Shown here: piece after piece, positions 46,701 to 60,200 of the stretch | Position numbering within the stretch: the first letter of the stretch is position 1 | How the letters are laid out: each line of letters begins with the position of its first letter | NCBI GenBank assembly: GCA_023333565.1 | Contig: JAJKFH010001602.1 | Coordinates: forward strand, 1 to 64,000 | Direction: 5' to 3' | DNA from: Puffinus mauretanicus | Taxonomy: Eukaryota > Chordata > Aves > Procellariiformes > Procellariidae | DNA: 64,000 nt | Translations under genes and position numbers: made by a program | Notes under the pieces: model-generated | Databases searched by the model: none | What the model saw: only the letters and a program-made list of their open reading frames with translations | What the model was told of the DNA's origin: nothing

Positions 46701-49700
46701 TATTTTTGTAATTTTTTTTAAAAATGAATTCCACTACAGCAATAGAGGAACATTTAGAAAGCCATTTATCCAGAGTTACACCATTATTGTCTACTGGTAT
46801 TTGGAGCAATGCTGGGGCTATTCCCTAACCCAGAGCAATGCAGAACTGGGATCTCACTAAAAATCAGTATTTTTTTAATCTTAGTTTCTAGAGCAAGGAA
46901 GTTTATCAGCATCCCAGTTATGGTAGTATCTCATAATAGCATACTTTGGGAATCAGTGTTCCACTCCTTGCTTGATCTGTCTCTGTGCATCATACGAGTT
47001 GTGATAGATCTTCATAGAATCATTTAAAAATCCTTTGGAAAAATCGTTTAAGGTCATCAAGTCCAACCGTAAACCTAACACTGCCAAGTCCACCACTAAA
47101 CCATGTCCCTAAGTGCCACAAAATTGTGCAATTAGACTAAGAAATACAATACATAATTGCTGAGGTAGCATTCTACAAATAATTTTAGTATCTAGGTTCA
47201 AGAAAAAAATCTCTCATTCTAACTTCCCTCTATACTAAAACATACGGAACATTAGAAATACTTAACGTAACACAAAATATTTCTGTATTTCTCAAACGGT
47301 AGCTAGCACTGCACAAAACCCACTTGATCAACTCCACCTTCTGCACTCTAGTATGATTTTACAGTAATTCCACAAGATGCAAATCTCTATTTATTGCCTC
47401 TTCTCATGCAGAGATGTATTCATACTTAAGATGTTAAAGATGTTTTAAAAACTAATAATGCTGTATAAATTCTATTCACTTTTATAGCTGGCTTTAAAGA
47501 AAAAGTATGGCTGAGTCCAATAGCTGTTGGATTAACACCACTGATGTTTTGGGGAGGGCTGTGTGTGCTTAAATAATATTTTCCTATTGGCCCTTTGATA
47601 TAATGAGGTTCAGACTTGAGTAACAGACATAGAAACATGAGGAAACCCAGCATCAACACGAGCTCTACTTGACCAGATTTATTTTCTTTCAGGACTAACC
47701 CCAAATATCCATGCTAGGAAACAGGTACTGCTGAAGCCTCAGCACCAAACAAAGTTCTGTGTCCAAACCAACATGTTCTAATGGCAAGATGCTCAAGTGG
47801 GGTGTACTATTAGCTTCTGCATCACCACTTTGTATGGCTTTGTGAAGACAAACAAAGACAGTTTGGTTTGTGCCTGAAAGACAAATGTGTTGTTACCTAA
47901 GGTTAATGATTTAAATTAGAGTAAAATATGGCAATCTTTTCAGGAAACAGACAGTGTGTTTCACTAAATCTCAGCTAGAGCAGAAAGCTACAAAAATTAT
48001 TAGCACATCAGAGGTCAACTTTCATCAGATCGTTATCATACGCTTAGGAAGATGGCAGCATGCTTTTATTTTTGGATAAGCATAAATATCAATTTGAAGC
48101 AACCGGGATATGTAACAAATCATAGCTATGAAAATAAGCTGTATCTACTACTGCAGGAGAAAAACTTTGACAAAACCTGTTTTTAAACAAGAAAATACGC
48201 ATTATAGAATTATAAAAGAGAAGCATTTTATAAATGTGTTCTTGCATGCTATATATTTTTTAATGTCTACACTGAAAACTGCCTAAAATGCTTTGCAAGG
48301 GCTAGAATCATAATATCTTCAAGTATTTAAAAAAATGGCACATTGAAAATTCAAAGCATAAAGGATCTCAAAAGTTACCATGAAGTTTCTCATTTTGTGC
48401 AATTAAAGGAACTGAAACCAAGAGAAGATAATGCACTTTTCCTCTTCAACTAAATTACATGGCATAAAAACACTGCATTTGCAAAATGGATTTATGAAAC
48501 TTCACCACTCGTAATTATGTCTCAGAATAAACACATCTTCCATCTTCCCATCTAAGTAAACATTCTACTCAAGCAAAACAGTCCTGCTGGTGATCTGTGT
48601 TATGCAAATTACACAAAACTACAAGTGTCCTCAGAACCAAAGAATAAGTTTACAAAAAGAAGTGCACAATGAAAAAGTAGTTTTGTCTCCACGTGGCAGT
48701 CATATTACAGCTTACACACTGCTCAGCTCCCTTCTTTTAGAACTAAAAGGTGATACTACCAACACGCATGTTTCCTTTTCAGTAGAGGAAAGTAGAGGAA
48801 AGGAGAATTTTGGGGGCAGACTTGAGGAATAACAGTATTAACGTCACTCTGAACAGGGGAAATCTTTGCAGAAAATCTTTACCAAAATTTCCTTCCAAGC
48901 TCAGGGTGTGCCTGGTTTCCTCCAGGAGTATACGTACAGCTGGTGACTTGAATGAAAATTGCTCTGCATCCACCTAGTTTCAGACCTGTGTGTTTTAGCA
49001 GACCAGATCTGTAACTCAAGAATTATGGATCACTTCGCTAAGATTCAATCTTACAACTACCTCTTAAAGTTAAGCCAATGCTCTACACCAGTACCTGAAA
49101 CCGACTGGGAGGAAGCCTTACTCATTGCCAGCTCAAAACCCATGTAGCGTTAGCAAATTGCCAATGAAGTTTCTTTGCCTTGTTCTTTTTTAATTCTTAT
49201 CCTTCAGTTGATTACAGCTTCTCTTTTTTGGCCCCTATTTTATTTCCATTGCCATATATTTTCCTTCTTTCACACTTCCATAACATTATTTTTCATGGTT
49301 GATTCAACCATGATTCTGCAGTACATGATTCAGTTTGTCACTATTTGCTATGTCACTATTAATTTACCAAACCATCGGTATTTTCACAGTTGGATCTAGG
49401 CTGTATGTCTACAGAAGAGCTAAACCAGCATTACCGAGGCCCAAGTACACGTACTCTTGTGTCTCTTACAAAGCTTTTCCTTTCAATATCATTTTGCCAT
49501 ATGGTAACCATATGTTTATCTGCAAGTTAATTACAGCAGACTGGGAATAAATTAAATACATACTAGAGGTTTATTTTTAAAATGTGAGGAAAAATGGAAC
49601 TAAATGGAAATGAAACCTCGGAAAGAACAGGAAAGGGTACATAATAAACACTTAGTGAACACAGAAGTTGCAGATGTTTTTTCTTTTCTTTTTTTCTTGC

Positions 49701-51712
49701 TGGGGAAGAGACAAGTCTTCTTTCCATGATTTCTCTTTAAAATTGTTGAGGCAAAAGATTAGTTTACAAAAAATTATACTCCTGACCAATGATGTGTGCA
49801 CGTATACAAACGAATGTTTCTAAAAGCAAAAGCACCAAGGTACTTTATTCCATGTTTGTTTCTATAGTAAATAGGCATATTGGAAATTTGAACACACTTC
49901 TCCAGAACAGCTGAAAAGACTTGCAGGCTTGCTCGCTCTGCCTTCAGAGACATCGCATTTCCCCACTGGACACCCTGCGCTACTCCTAGGTTCCAAAATG
50001 ATCTTCACCTATGAATGCTGCTCTCTTGGACACAGACACTGGCAAAGTGTCTGAAGATGACAGTGGGCCACGGGCAAGAGGCTAAAAGGAGTTCAGAAAC
50101 CAAGAATGCTTCTATTGCTACCAGATCAACTTCAGTGCAATCCTGCCAGATGTGTCATCTGGAGCTGGCTGCCTGGGTGTTGCGTGGCTCACAAAAGCCT
50201 GTCCTCCTCCCGGAAACAAGTCTACGCGACCTATTGATCAGTGTAAGAATATACACAGAACAAGCTTGCCATCTGTTACCCAGGGGAAACACATTCCCTA
50301 TCGTTTACTCCTGTATCGGATATTATTGACTATCTACTTAAACTGAAGAATCATATCCTCTAAATTAGCTCTGGCTTTCTCTTTGCCTTTTTAAGTTTAA
50401 ATAACCCTATTTTTCCAGATTAAAATTTTAGGGCTTATTTGTTATTTTATTTAACTTTTAAAATACACTGTCTTAATACTAAGATGACTGTAGAGCCATC
50501 CTCTGCATAGTTACCTGCACAGTTCCAAGTCCAGGACTTACTAATTGATTTGTGTTTTGTGGGAGAGCATTAACACTGCACCTGGGCATTTCTTTCGGTG
50601 GAAACCCACAGTAAACCAGCAGAGCTCAGCAGTTCTGTTCTTCCTCCGCAAGCTGACGGACACAGTAGTTTTCATTATATTGTATTTTGAAACCCCTACC
50701 CCACCTCTGCAGTTAAATATAATCAAACAAGTCTTGATGATAAACCTAATATAAGGCACTATGTGGAAATCAGCAGATATGTCTAATTTAGCAAAAGAGA
50801 TACTAAGCAGTCAAGGACAGTACAGAGAAAAAATTATGAAAGGAAAAAAGATGTCATATTACAGAACAGCATGAAGAATCAACAATTTGGGAAGAAATAA
50901 TCGTGAGCCAATTTTTCAATAATCTGAAGGAAGTAGACTGGAGGTAAGATATTTTTAGGAGAGAAGTTAAGCTAAGTTTGTGTTTTCTTCCATTACCACA
51001 GAAGCAAGATACTTTATAGATCTTTAAATATTTTTCCGTATAGAAGATGATGCAAGATTCTCTCTAAGCCTTTTTGATGGCTTAATAAATGGGACCAGGA
51101 TTGCATAAAGCAACTTGGATTTGAAATACCACAGAAAATTTGATTATTACATGTGACCCAACTTGCTTTTGTACAGTTTACATTATCAAGCTTGTCCAGA
51201 CAGCAGATTTTAAACATAATATAAATAAAAGCATCTGAATTTAGTTAAAGACTTGGCTCTGAAGCTGTGTTAGTTTTTTTTCCAAGCACCCTGATTAATT
51301 AAAAAAAAAAAGTCATAGGACACAACAAAGAACATCTAGTTCATCTAAATAAGCTCAATGTTAGGCATTTACTTTCTTAAAAGCATGATTAAAAGAAGTT
51401 TGTAGACAAGTTATTCAGCTTGTGTTGATCATTTACTGTTGTGGTTATTTCATCTTGAGTGTGAATCAGATAGAAGACAAAAGTGCACAGTTAAGGACAA
51501 GAGTCAGTCAACTACTGTTAATCAATAAAACTCTATTAATTTCTACAGTTAGAAGAACAGCTGCCCACTGGTACAGTAACTGGAGTTCTTTGAGATATAT
51601 TATGCCTATAAAGATAACGTACCTGCCTCAGATGAGAGAATTTTTCCCTTGACTTCATTAGCCAGCGAGTCAGTTCATGTAACCAGCCAGTAATTACCAT
51701 AAATACAATATA
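37669..51712 (-). CDS. CENPP: Centromere protein P, C-terminal 127 residues (partial, 4 exons)
   Basis: CENP-P belongs to the CENP-O/P/Q/R/U group of the constitutive centromere-associated network and acts in the inner kinetochore as a tandem-RWD partner of CENP-O. Read on the minus strand, exons 51623-51712, 40646-40725, 38098-38189 and 37669-37790 join with matching phases (0, 2, 1) into 384 nt ending in TGA. The translation follows my memory of human CENP-P closely: KYPDIVTLPEG (human KYPDAVYLSEG), FELMIVWKIHMDEEG (human FELVIVWRIQIDEDG), LDLLTKVPEQALE (human LDLLTKVPQRALE) and FGIETAIENLI (human LGIEAALESLI). Segment lengths match almost exactly. The 5' exons were not found and may lie beyond 64000. 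The tail-to-tail position next to IPPK agrees with human 9q22.31. Confidence 0.92.
37791..38097 (-). other. CENPP: CENPP last intron (307 bp)
   Basis: Short intron between donor CAAG|GTAACG and acceptor TTGCAG, minus strand. No further feature seen. Confidence 0.85.
38098..38189 (-). CDS. CENPP: CENPP penultimate coding exon
   Basis: 92 nt on the minus strand encoding FELMIVWKIHMDEEG and RTTPVLDLLTKVPEQ, with split codons at both ends. Acceptor GATACAG, donor CAAG|GTAACG. FEL.IVW.I..DE.G and LDLLTKVP are conserved with human CENP-P. Confidence 0.93.
38190..40645 (-). other. CENPP: CENPP intron (2.5 kb)
   Basis: AT-rich non-coding sequence with an eight-G run near 38890. Open frames present on both strands have no splice context or recognisable similarity. 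Confidence 0.8.
40646..40725 (-). CDS. CENPP: CENPP internal exon encoding KYPDIVTLPEG
   Basis: 80 nt on the minus strand, acceptor TTTATCCACAG, donor TCTGG|GTAAGC. It encodes GKYPDIVTLPEGLQGDYIIL and RNPKLS plus two bases of Gly. The part after the first Gly has the same length as human KYPDAV...SRPG. Phase 0 at its start agrees with the upstream exon. Confidence 0.92.
46631..46694 (+). repeat. 32-bp tandem duplication
   Basis: Two adjacent copies of a unit beginning ACTGTGTATATGTACAT and containing TATGATTC start at 46631 and 46663, with a few mismatches. Each copy has a TGTACAT core. Confidence 0.7.
47012..47120 (-). mobile_element. CR1 LINE 3'-end fragment (avian type)
   Basis: The + strand reads TCATAGAATCATTTAAAA, then AAGGTCATCAAGTCCAACC, AACCTAACACTGCCAAGTCC and ACCACTAAACCATGTCCCTA. 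This is the reverse complement of the conserved CR1 3' end, so the element lies on the minus strand with its 3' terminus at about 47012. It is about 110 bp and heavily 5'-truncated, as is usual for CR1. It is the main sequence evidence that the genome is avian. Confidence 0.9.
51623..51712 (-). CDS. CENPP: CENPP internal exon encoding the W..K..EKFSHL segment
   Basis: 90 nt on the minus strand (30 codons, phase 0 at both ends), donor GGCAG|GTACGT, acceptor ATTTGGAG. It encodes YIVFMVITGWLHELTRWLMK then SREKFSHLRQ. Without gaps this aligns with the human stretch SLHFFVEWFEYRKRTFKHLKE, which directly precedes KYPD: SLH/WLH, the shared Trp, and F.HL all match. The acceptor has a weak pyrimidine tract, so the 5' boundary is the least certain part. 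Confidence 0.75.
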
Positions 51713-52515
51713 CTCCAAATATGTATTACCAATTGTTGTGTGGCATCAACTCTTTCATCCCTCCCCCAAGTTTTTTTGTACTACAGACTCTGCAGAGAGA
51801 AACTCAAAGCAAGAATGGCACACAGTAGAGGAGAGAATAAAATAATCTAATAAACTTCAGTCATTATTACTCACTTACTAACACTGCCTGCCAATTAATA
51901 GATCAGGTATAGGAAAAGTATTTGGAGCCTTGTTCAAATAAAGCTTCGAGAACTGCCTTTCTGAAAGTCTGACGAGTTATTTGCTTCTATGTGGGCAAAC
52001 ATTTACCTTACCTGGTAAAGACACATATGTCCATAGACCTACCTGGAACATCTAGAAGATCAGTTTTCATTTCTTGCCAAGAGATGTAAGCTATTTAAGA
52101 GGTCAATCTCTTGTCACTTAGAGCAAACTGTCCAACAGCAGAGAGGGCTTTAGTCAATTAGTAGCTGTCAAATCTGCTTGTACTATTCACCTTGATATCT
52201 TAAGAAAGTAGTAACTGTACTGTAATCTTTACCGGACACCAGTGACAAAGGTGCAATCTGTGCACAAAAACAAACAAAAACTTCTTGCGTGACTTGCACT
52301 CAAGAATAAAGATATGCTCCTTTTTCAGTTCCACCCAGATTTGATATCAGTGCATGAATGACAATGTCCACAGCATAATTCCCTACTGCATGTAGTACAA
52401 TAATATTCATTTATCTAGCCGCTGTAAGGACCAGATTTTTCCTTAAACATATGCAGATATGTATGTAAAATGCATTCTCATATACATCAGTGCATATTTT
52501 CACAAATACCATTGT

Positions 52516-52545
52516 AGTGGTATTATTATTATTACTACTACCACT
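52516..52545. repeat. Trinucleotide tract inside an inverted repeat
   Basis: AGTGGTA at 52516-52522 and its complement TACCACT at 52539-52545 flank a (TTA)n/(CTA)n tract, giving a possible hairpin with an AT-rich loop. Confidence 0.5.
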
Positions 52546-53880
52546 GAGCATCAGAAAAAGGTTTAACATCTGCATTAGATGAAAAGTGAAGCTTTCTATA
52601 AAAACAGCTGCTGTGGATAGGTTAAAATCTTGGCCACAAAACATCCTCTTTTAATGGTTCTACAAAGCATTACATTTAGGACAGTCTCAACAAAAATTTG
52701 CCACCTAGTAGGTTTCATTTGTTTGGTTATTAACAATTATCAGTTGCCTCAAATGTTCTGCTTATGTGAAAATAAATATTAACATGAAATGCTAACATGC
52801 CTGTTGCTATCAACAAGAAAAGGAGCCAGTCCAGTTGAAAAGACCCTGAAAGCTTTAAACCCACTGAATTCCTTTCATGTAATACCCAAATATACTTCTT
52901 TAAATCTGGCTGTCAAAAGCATGACATTTCAGTTTATCAAACACATTCTTCGCATAAACAAGAGTGGAAATATTCTAGAGGAGACCCAAGCACCTACAAG
53001 AAGAGATTTATAGTACACAAAAACATTTAACCATTTATAATTATTGTATGCGTAAGGGTGTAAAGTTGTCAATCCACTGATAAATAATAGGCTCGTAAAG
53101 ATGGTCAACTATCCTCATCTTTGATCTACTAAATTACTTTAATAAGAAAGCAGCAAAAACCCAAATAATGAAACAAAAGTAAAAATAAGGAACACCGAAA
53201 AACTGTAACGCTATGCACTCTGCAGCTCTGTAGTATACCTTAGACTAACTCTCTCAGAACAAGGACGATCTTGACTCAAATATTTGTATACTGCCAAGTA
53301 CAAAAGAATTCAGGGCAGCGATGAGAATTCTTTAGTGTATCCACCAGGAGAAATCACATGCAGCTGCCAGGCAAACACATATTCTTATGCTCCACCTTAT
53401 TTGGTTTCTAAATGCCAAAGTGGCAGTCACCAAGAATGTACTGTGATGTATGTGTATAAATATTTGTTTTATTGCTAGGTACTGCTACAACACAAAGAAG
53501 TAATAGTAATACTAATACTAGCTGCCAGTGTAATTCATTCACTTCCAATGCAACCCTGAGGCATTTTTTCATTTGAATTTAAATGGCTGGCATCGCAGAA
53601 ACATTTCAAACAACAACAATAAATTTTGTTCTTGTAGAAGTCCAGTTGAAAGAAAATGATCTAATATTACAACTTAACGTTCTCTTTTTTCCTTCTTCAG
53701 TTTTTCAAACAATCAGTTTAATTCTCTTGTGTTTTTAAAGCTCCAAGGAATTAAAGGAACACAGACATTCATACATATAAACCTAGTGTAGTTTAAAGCT
53801 TTCCTTTTCGCAGCTATATACGAACAAGATGATTAGTCCTAACTCAACAACATAAAGCTGTAGAATAATGCACATTTGCA

Positions 53881-54233
53881 GTGGAGCACCAGCCTTTGCC
53901 AGAACGTGCTTTTACACCATTGGATTTGAGGAAGCTCAAGAAGCCTTCAAGCCCTCCAGTCCCTGTCTGCGCTCATCCCAAATTCCTCCGCAAACTCTCC
54001 CCGCAGCTACGAACTGTTTTCCACACAGACCAATGGCAAATGCCACTGTTTGGCCTGAGCTACTGGCGACTCCCGATGGAATGATCATGGATCTGGATTG
54101 CGGAATGACTTCAGGACTGTTGGAATTCCTTGTGCTTTGCAAAAGGACTAAGCATGCATGGCATATAGCAATGCGTTGCTTTGATTCCAAAAGGCATGCT
54201 CAGCCACAATTCCACAATCATTTGGGTGATTAG
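53881..54233. other. GC-richer open segment of unknown origin
   Basis: About 350 bp that is less AT-rich than its surroundings and open in three frames: 53868-54233 and 53881-54084 on the + strand, 53936-54190 on the - strand. The second + frame begins MEHQPLPERAFTPLDLRKLK and looks protein-like. No family was recognised and no splice pair frames it. It could be a fossil exon, a retrocopy fragment or part of an old mobile element. Confidence 0.3.
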
Positions 54234-57200
54234 TAAAGTCAGTTTAGGAAGGTACAACTGATGTCAGGGGTATTTCTCTTTTTTCTATAGTATTAGCAGC
54301 TCAGTGAAAGGGGCATGCCCTTCAGGCTTTGACCTGATGGCCTACACAGATGAACTGCTAATTGCATAAGCATATGATTGATAATGAATTCTATTAATAA
54401 ATGCCACAGACTAACTGGGTACTCAAAATTTCAAGTTTCCACACAAAGTAAGAGCAATATTTTAAAAGATTTCATTTTATCGTACTATTTCAATATAAGC
54501 AACAGTGCAGATATATCCAGCATTCTAATTCAAGCAGCAGTTAATGAACCTATAATTATTTGAGGTATATTAACAGGACAAACAACATAAAGTTATATGA
54601 GAAGCACCAAAAACCCGACGTCTGATTTTATTGTATATACATGGAGAAAAAGAGGGAGAGAAGCAACAATAACAAAGAGGAAAAAAATGGAGAAAGTATA
54701 AGAAAAGAGGGGAAAAGGGGCAAGTACAAATGAGCAAAGAGTAAGATCAAAAAGTTTGATAGGAATGGACAGATGAGTAAAAATAGTTCAAGAAAAAGGA
54801 ATTAAAGCAACAAACAAAAGGAGGATTTTGCATTCCCAGAATTCAAACATGTAGTTATTCCCAGCTCATACACAAAGATGAGGATGTAACACTCAGGCTA
54901 CATTTCCAAACCCAAGCTGACTCTCATAGCAGGAACTGTAAGGTGTACACAGATAATCCAATTGCTAGGTAGCAAAAATTTGAGAAGGAAGGCAAGCACT
55001 GTAATGTTATTTAAAAAGTAATTCTGGATTACTTCAATACTCATTTTTTCCCCTGTAGAAAGACCTCTGGATGACTCTTCCAAAACACTCTGTGAACTAA
55101 CATTTGAGGCCTCAGCATATTCTTCATCTTTGGCTTTTTCCATTTTTCCCCCTCTCTGTTTTGGAATCAGCTCTTATATTAGCATTTACTTGCAGCTGTC
55201 CTTGCCAGTGCAAAAGTAGCACTGTCTAGACTACGTACATATTTATGCCTCTTAAAAATAATTCAAATGATAGCTCTACAGTTCTTACAACTCCAAAATC
55301 ACATTTCTCATTTCTAACATATCCTGTTGCCCTATGAATTCAGAATTACTGTCTTTCTAACAATTCAATCCTTATTAACTCATAGGATCTTTCCTGCTAA
55401 TTTCTATGAGATGAAGATGTCATAACATTCAATTACCAAAGTACTTGCTGTGAATGTACCTTATAAAATCTCCCAGCTCTCTGAAACAAAACCAGCAAAT
55501 GCTTCTGACAAAATCAGTTTATTCCGCCTTGTACAAGACACATTGTATAATACAAGTAAAGGCCATGAAATATAGAAAAAGTACCGAATAAAGAATTAGA
55601 TATCAATACTTTCTCCAAAAGAAATACTTTCTCCATAAAGATCACACACAAATAGTCATCCTGTCTTCTCAACTGCTTTAATAACCAATGTAGCATGTAG
55701 GGGGAAAAAAAAGCCTTTTCCAATGAGTCAGTCACACAGTTAAAATATTGTATCTTTTCACTTTTCACCACTACTGTTAGTCATGCTAACTTTCTTTAAG
55801 CTAGTGGTAAAAATTCCATACTGGATGCAATTACATCTTCATTTTGTTATGTAGATAGACTTTGGTGACAATAGTTGCCATTTCTTCCCATTTGTCTATC
55901 TTGATTAGTGAAAATTTAAGTTCATGCATGCTTGCAGAACAAAACAATACTACTCTTATTCTAATACTTTGTAGAGCTGTACTGCTGGGAACAAGCTTGT
56001 GGTGCATTATCATCTAGAACATGCTGGGGCATTACAGTAGATGGATGCATGAAATTAGTGTTAAAAGCACCAACTCTTTGATGCAGGTGAATACTTATTC
56101 CACTTATGAATTGTTTTTCATCGCATAAGAACAAAGTACAGATGTTAATGACAATAATTTCATTTTACAGCCCGGAAGATAGATAGAAAAACCATTTTAT
56201 CATTTAATTCAATTTCATGAGAAAAACAGGTTTTGTCTTGGCTGAGAGTTGCTGCTCTAAACAGTACACGGAGGTAGCTCTGCTCAGTCTTCCCCTCACT
56301 GAAATATGAATAAAAAAAATAAAGAGACCTTTTCAAGATTTTAGATGGTTTAGTATTATTTAAAAAATATTAAATACTAATCTTAGGTTAACAGTACTTT
56401 GTAGGACACAATGGCTGAATAAATTTACACTTTACAGTGTAACTGAAAAAAAAAAGAAAACCAAAATCAAACAGCCTGCAAGCCCAACAACTTCCAAACT
56501 TTCTGAAGGTATGGTTAAAAAAATTTATGATTTTAAAATACGACACTATTCAAAGAGCTGCTAAGCTGATGACTCTAAGTGCTAAAATATGGTTTGCTTT
56601 AATCAAAGCTTTTTAATACTTGTTAATTAAAAAATAACTTATACTCCATTGCAAGTTGCTGGCTTGTTTTATGGCACACCTTTGAGTTAGCTTTAGTGAA
56701 CTCAATCTTTTAAAAATTCACTCATAAAAGGAAAAAGAGCAGTTAAAGCATTTCAGACACTTAAGCAGTTAAAACAACACGAGTTACCTTACAACCTATG
56801 TGGTTGTAAATAAAGCAGTACAAAAGTAGCAAAATGTTTTAAAGTAGAAAATGAGCAACTAATAAAGAGGAAATACACAAATTAATTAATCACACTCAGA
56901 GCTGCTGCAAACATTTTTGAGTATACTCAGAATCTGTCACTGAAATAATAAACAAATGTTACTATAAACAAACGTTATGCATACATACATTATGTCCCCA
57001 AATATGGTCCCTATCATCTTAAATTCTTATTACTCCACTTTCTACATCCTTTTATTTTCTCACTTGACAAGAACTACAGCATTACTTCACACACCTTTCA
57101 CTGTAACTTCTGCAGGAGTACGACATTTACCAATGCATCACTTCACAGGCTCATTTCTGATCATCCATTCTTTCCATTCATTTTAATTGTATTCATTTGA

Positions 57201-60200
57201 GTTGGGCTTATGGATGCTCAGCCACAAGATTAGATAGCTACTCTCTTGAAGTGACTGTGTTAAAATTGTTAGATTAAAATCAGCTGACAAAACACTGCCT
57301 CAGTAACTGGCTTCCTTTTTGTTTCTCAATATGTTTGCCTACATAGCAATAGGTCTGATTAACAGATACATATGAATTAGACTTAGTGGAGCTAATTCAA
57401 TAGCAATGCCACAACAGCACATTCTTCTTTGGTGGCCTGCCTCCTTGAGTAGCTCAGATGGGTGAAACTGCCTGTGCTGTCACTATTGATCCTTGAGCTA
57501 GCCAGTTAAAGCTAATATGGACATGTCAACACACTCTGCAATGAGTTATGCATAGCCACGATTCTGTAAACTCAATCTGATATCGTTTAAGTAAAGCTCA
57601 TACAATAGAAATATTTTCATAAGAAACTATAAAATCATTTTTTCTTTCATTCAAATATCCCAAAGTGCTAAAAGGTAAGAATGCCACACACTCTCTACAT
57701 CTATATCTATATATTATTTTTATTAAAAAAACCGAACTGCCCAAACCCAAACCCAATCTGAAAATAAACTTGCCAGGTTAAAACACATATAAACAAAGGG
57801 GTGCCAGAAAGATCATTAATTTCACTGAAAAAAAAAATCACATACAATTTCTGAGCATTACTCTGCACTGTTCTCTTAAAATTATTGTACATATTTTGAC
57901 ACTCTACTCTTTCAGCTAAAATAAAGGGCTCTTCACATATAGAATATCCATTAACTGGCTCCTTCCGCACTCATTAGTTTTACTCTACTGTACTTGCATT
58001 AATATAAACAAAATTACTTATAATTTAAACCTGCAGGTGATGGAGTAAAATCGCACTTCATCCCAGTAAATAAGGTAAATAATGTACCTTTGTTCCACAT
58101 GCGGTACATCATAATGGACAATCATTATTCTTTGAGACAAATTATTTGCAAAAACTCTCTTACTCCCATATTCATGACATATGGATACCTGTACCATATT
58201 AAAATTAGAAGTAATAAAATAATAAGGTAGGATAACTTCACTTTGAATTGGTCTGCTATGTGTGGAATACGTTTCCATGGTTTTCAAAAGTCTTCAGAGT
58301 ACAGAAGCTGAGGAAAACACCAGTAAAAGTCCCCAAATACAAGAAAAAAATTATATCAATAAAAGTATTCTACTTGAAGCAAAACTTCAAGTAAACCAAC
58401 CTCAAAGATTTTTATAAAATTTAACAATTTTTGAAAAAGCAAAAAATACTTATCCAATACAGTAACATAGATTGGAACTAACTGGTTAGACAGGTTGGGG
58501 CTAAGTAGAACGTGTACAAAATAACTCTGAAAAGCTCTTGAGCAAGTCATGTCTCAGTACGTAAGTTCAGTATACAGTGGCCCTGTGTCAATTGGGACCT
58601 TTAAATGTCACCCAAATGCAGACCATTGCAGGTCATCCAATCCTCCCAGGTCCGAGAGAGTGCTGAACTAGAGGCACAGTTCTGCATAGAGTACAGATCA
58701 TTCCAGGAGAGAAGTGAAGATAAATATAATAAAACTGCTGAGTCATTAAAAGCTATTTAAGAGCATATAGGATGATTCAAACCAAATTCCCTTCAAGTTC
58801 ACTGGGAGATGGTATCTTATTTCTTGTTTAGGGTAAAAAGAAGTAACTTGTTTCAGTCGGTAGAAGAGAGAGTTATCTCTCTGTATGGAGATGCATTGTT
58901 TTAAAGTACGGTTTCATAAAACAAGTATCCAGGGACAGCTTAAGCTATTCCCATCCTCCCTGCTTTCCTCTTTTTCTCTCCACCAGCTAGCTACTGCCCC
59001 CTCATCTCTGCCAGCAGAACTGCTTGGGTGGCTATCCCGTGCGTCAGACCAGAAAGCAAAACGCATGAAAAAACAGCATTAGTTCTCTAAATATGACTAA
59101 TAGCACATGACAAAACCAGTAGCAGGATAACAATTTGGAGACAGCACACCCCAGCACTCAGACAGGAATGCATAATACTGCCACTGAAGATTCCATCTTC
59201 TCACATGGCTGTTTCACTCAAACATCTGCTGTACAATGAGCAAGCACTTAATAGCTTAAGTGCTTCTCAAAACACTTGAGCATTGAAACTGGCTAAAGGC
59301 AAATAGTCCTAGGTCAAAAACTCTGCTCAACATCCACACGGAACTATTGTCTAAGCAGTAGTGCCAAAAGACAAAATACGTTTATGAAGAAAGGAGCTCT
59401 GGATAAGAACAGTGACTGACATCTCCATGAAAGTTAGACTTGTCTGAGCCGCCATTGAGACATGGCATGTTTTTGGATAAGTTTTGATGTTCCTGCTACT
59501 GCAATTAAACAATATTTCAGTTTCGAAGTGGTTGATTTTTAGCCAGATTGCCATTTTCCAGAAGAAATAACTGTTGGTTTTGAAACAGTAAGCCCCATGC
59601 TGTGCAAGCATTTAGACACAGGATAGTGCAAGACCTAAACTAGGTTTGGAGACTCAGTAGATAGGACGTGTTGACACAACAGTAATTACCACTGAAGAGG
59701 GAACCCCCTCATGCTGTCTCACCAGTCCCCTCCTCAGCTGCAAGCTTCTCCTCATTATCTTGTATCATGAAAAGAAAACTCGGTGTTTCAGAAATAACTC
59801 TACTTGTTCTTCAGCCATTTGATGAGTCCTCCAGTTAACAAAGGAAAGGGAATGCAAAGCTTTTACTGCGAAGAACAGATAGAAATTACAGGAACAAGGT
59901 AAACTGGCAAAATCTTTCTGAGCTCTGAAAAAAAAACCACCACCACTAATGTTCTCCTTCAACAAGACATGTTTATACACAACACAAACACAGTCATCAA
60001 GAATAACATATCCTGTTGAAACCGATGATTTTTTTGTTTCTAGCATTTCCCTTGTCAAGATGACACGGGGGAATTGTGCTGGAGTTTCAGGAAATATGCA
60101 AATCCCATTTTGCACAAGTTTGGCCACAAATGCTAGTCAGATCATGAAGAAAACATAAATAATCACTTCATGAGGTGTTTTCAACTTGTACTCAAACCTG

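Larger units (their letters stand above)
40726..51622 (-). other. CENPP: CENPP long intron (10.9 kb)
   Basis: AT-rich intron. It includes GC-richer patches at about 42930-43060 and 44400-44480, a CR1 fragment at 47012-47120, and a 32-bp tandem duplication at 46631-46694. No nested gene was recognised on either strand. Confidence 0.75.

Noticed and set aside
52013..52105. Minus-strand exon-like segment ending at donor CCAG|GTAAGG
   Set aside because: The donor is good and one frame (SWQEMKTDLLDVPG) is open, but it ends in phase 2 while the next CENPP exon starts in phase 0, and it has no similarity to CENP-P.
56180..56308. Minus-strand open segment after TTTCAG (begins EGKTEQSYLRVLFR)
   Set aside because: About 43 open codons after a plausible acceptor, but there is no matching donor before the stop and no similarity to CENP-P or ECM2.
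58600..58730. Possible second CR1 relic (GGTCATCCAATCCTCCC)
   Set aside because: It resembles the CR1 GGTCATCTAGTCC box only over a few bases, and the flanks do not continue the consensus.
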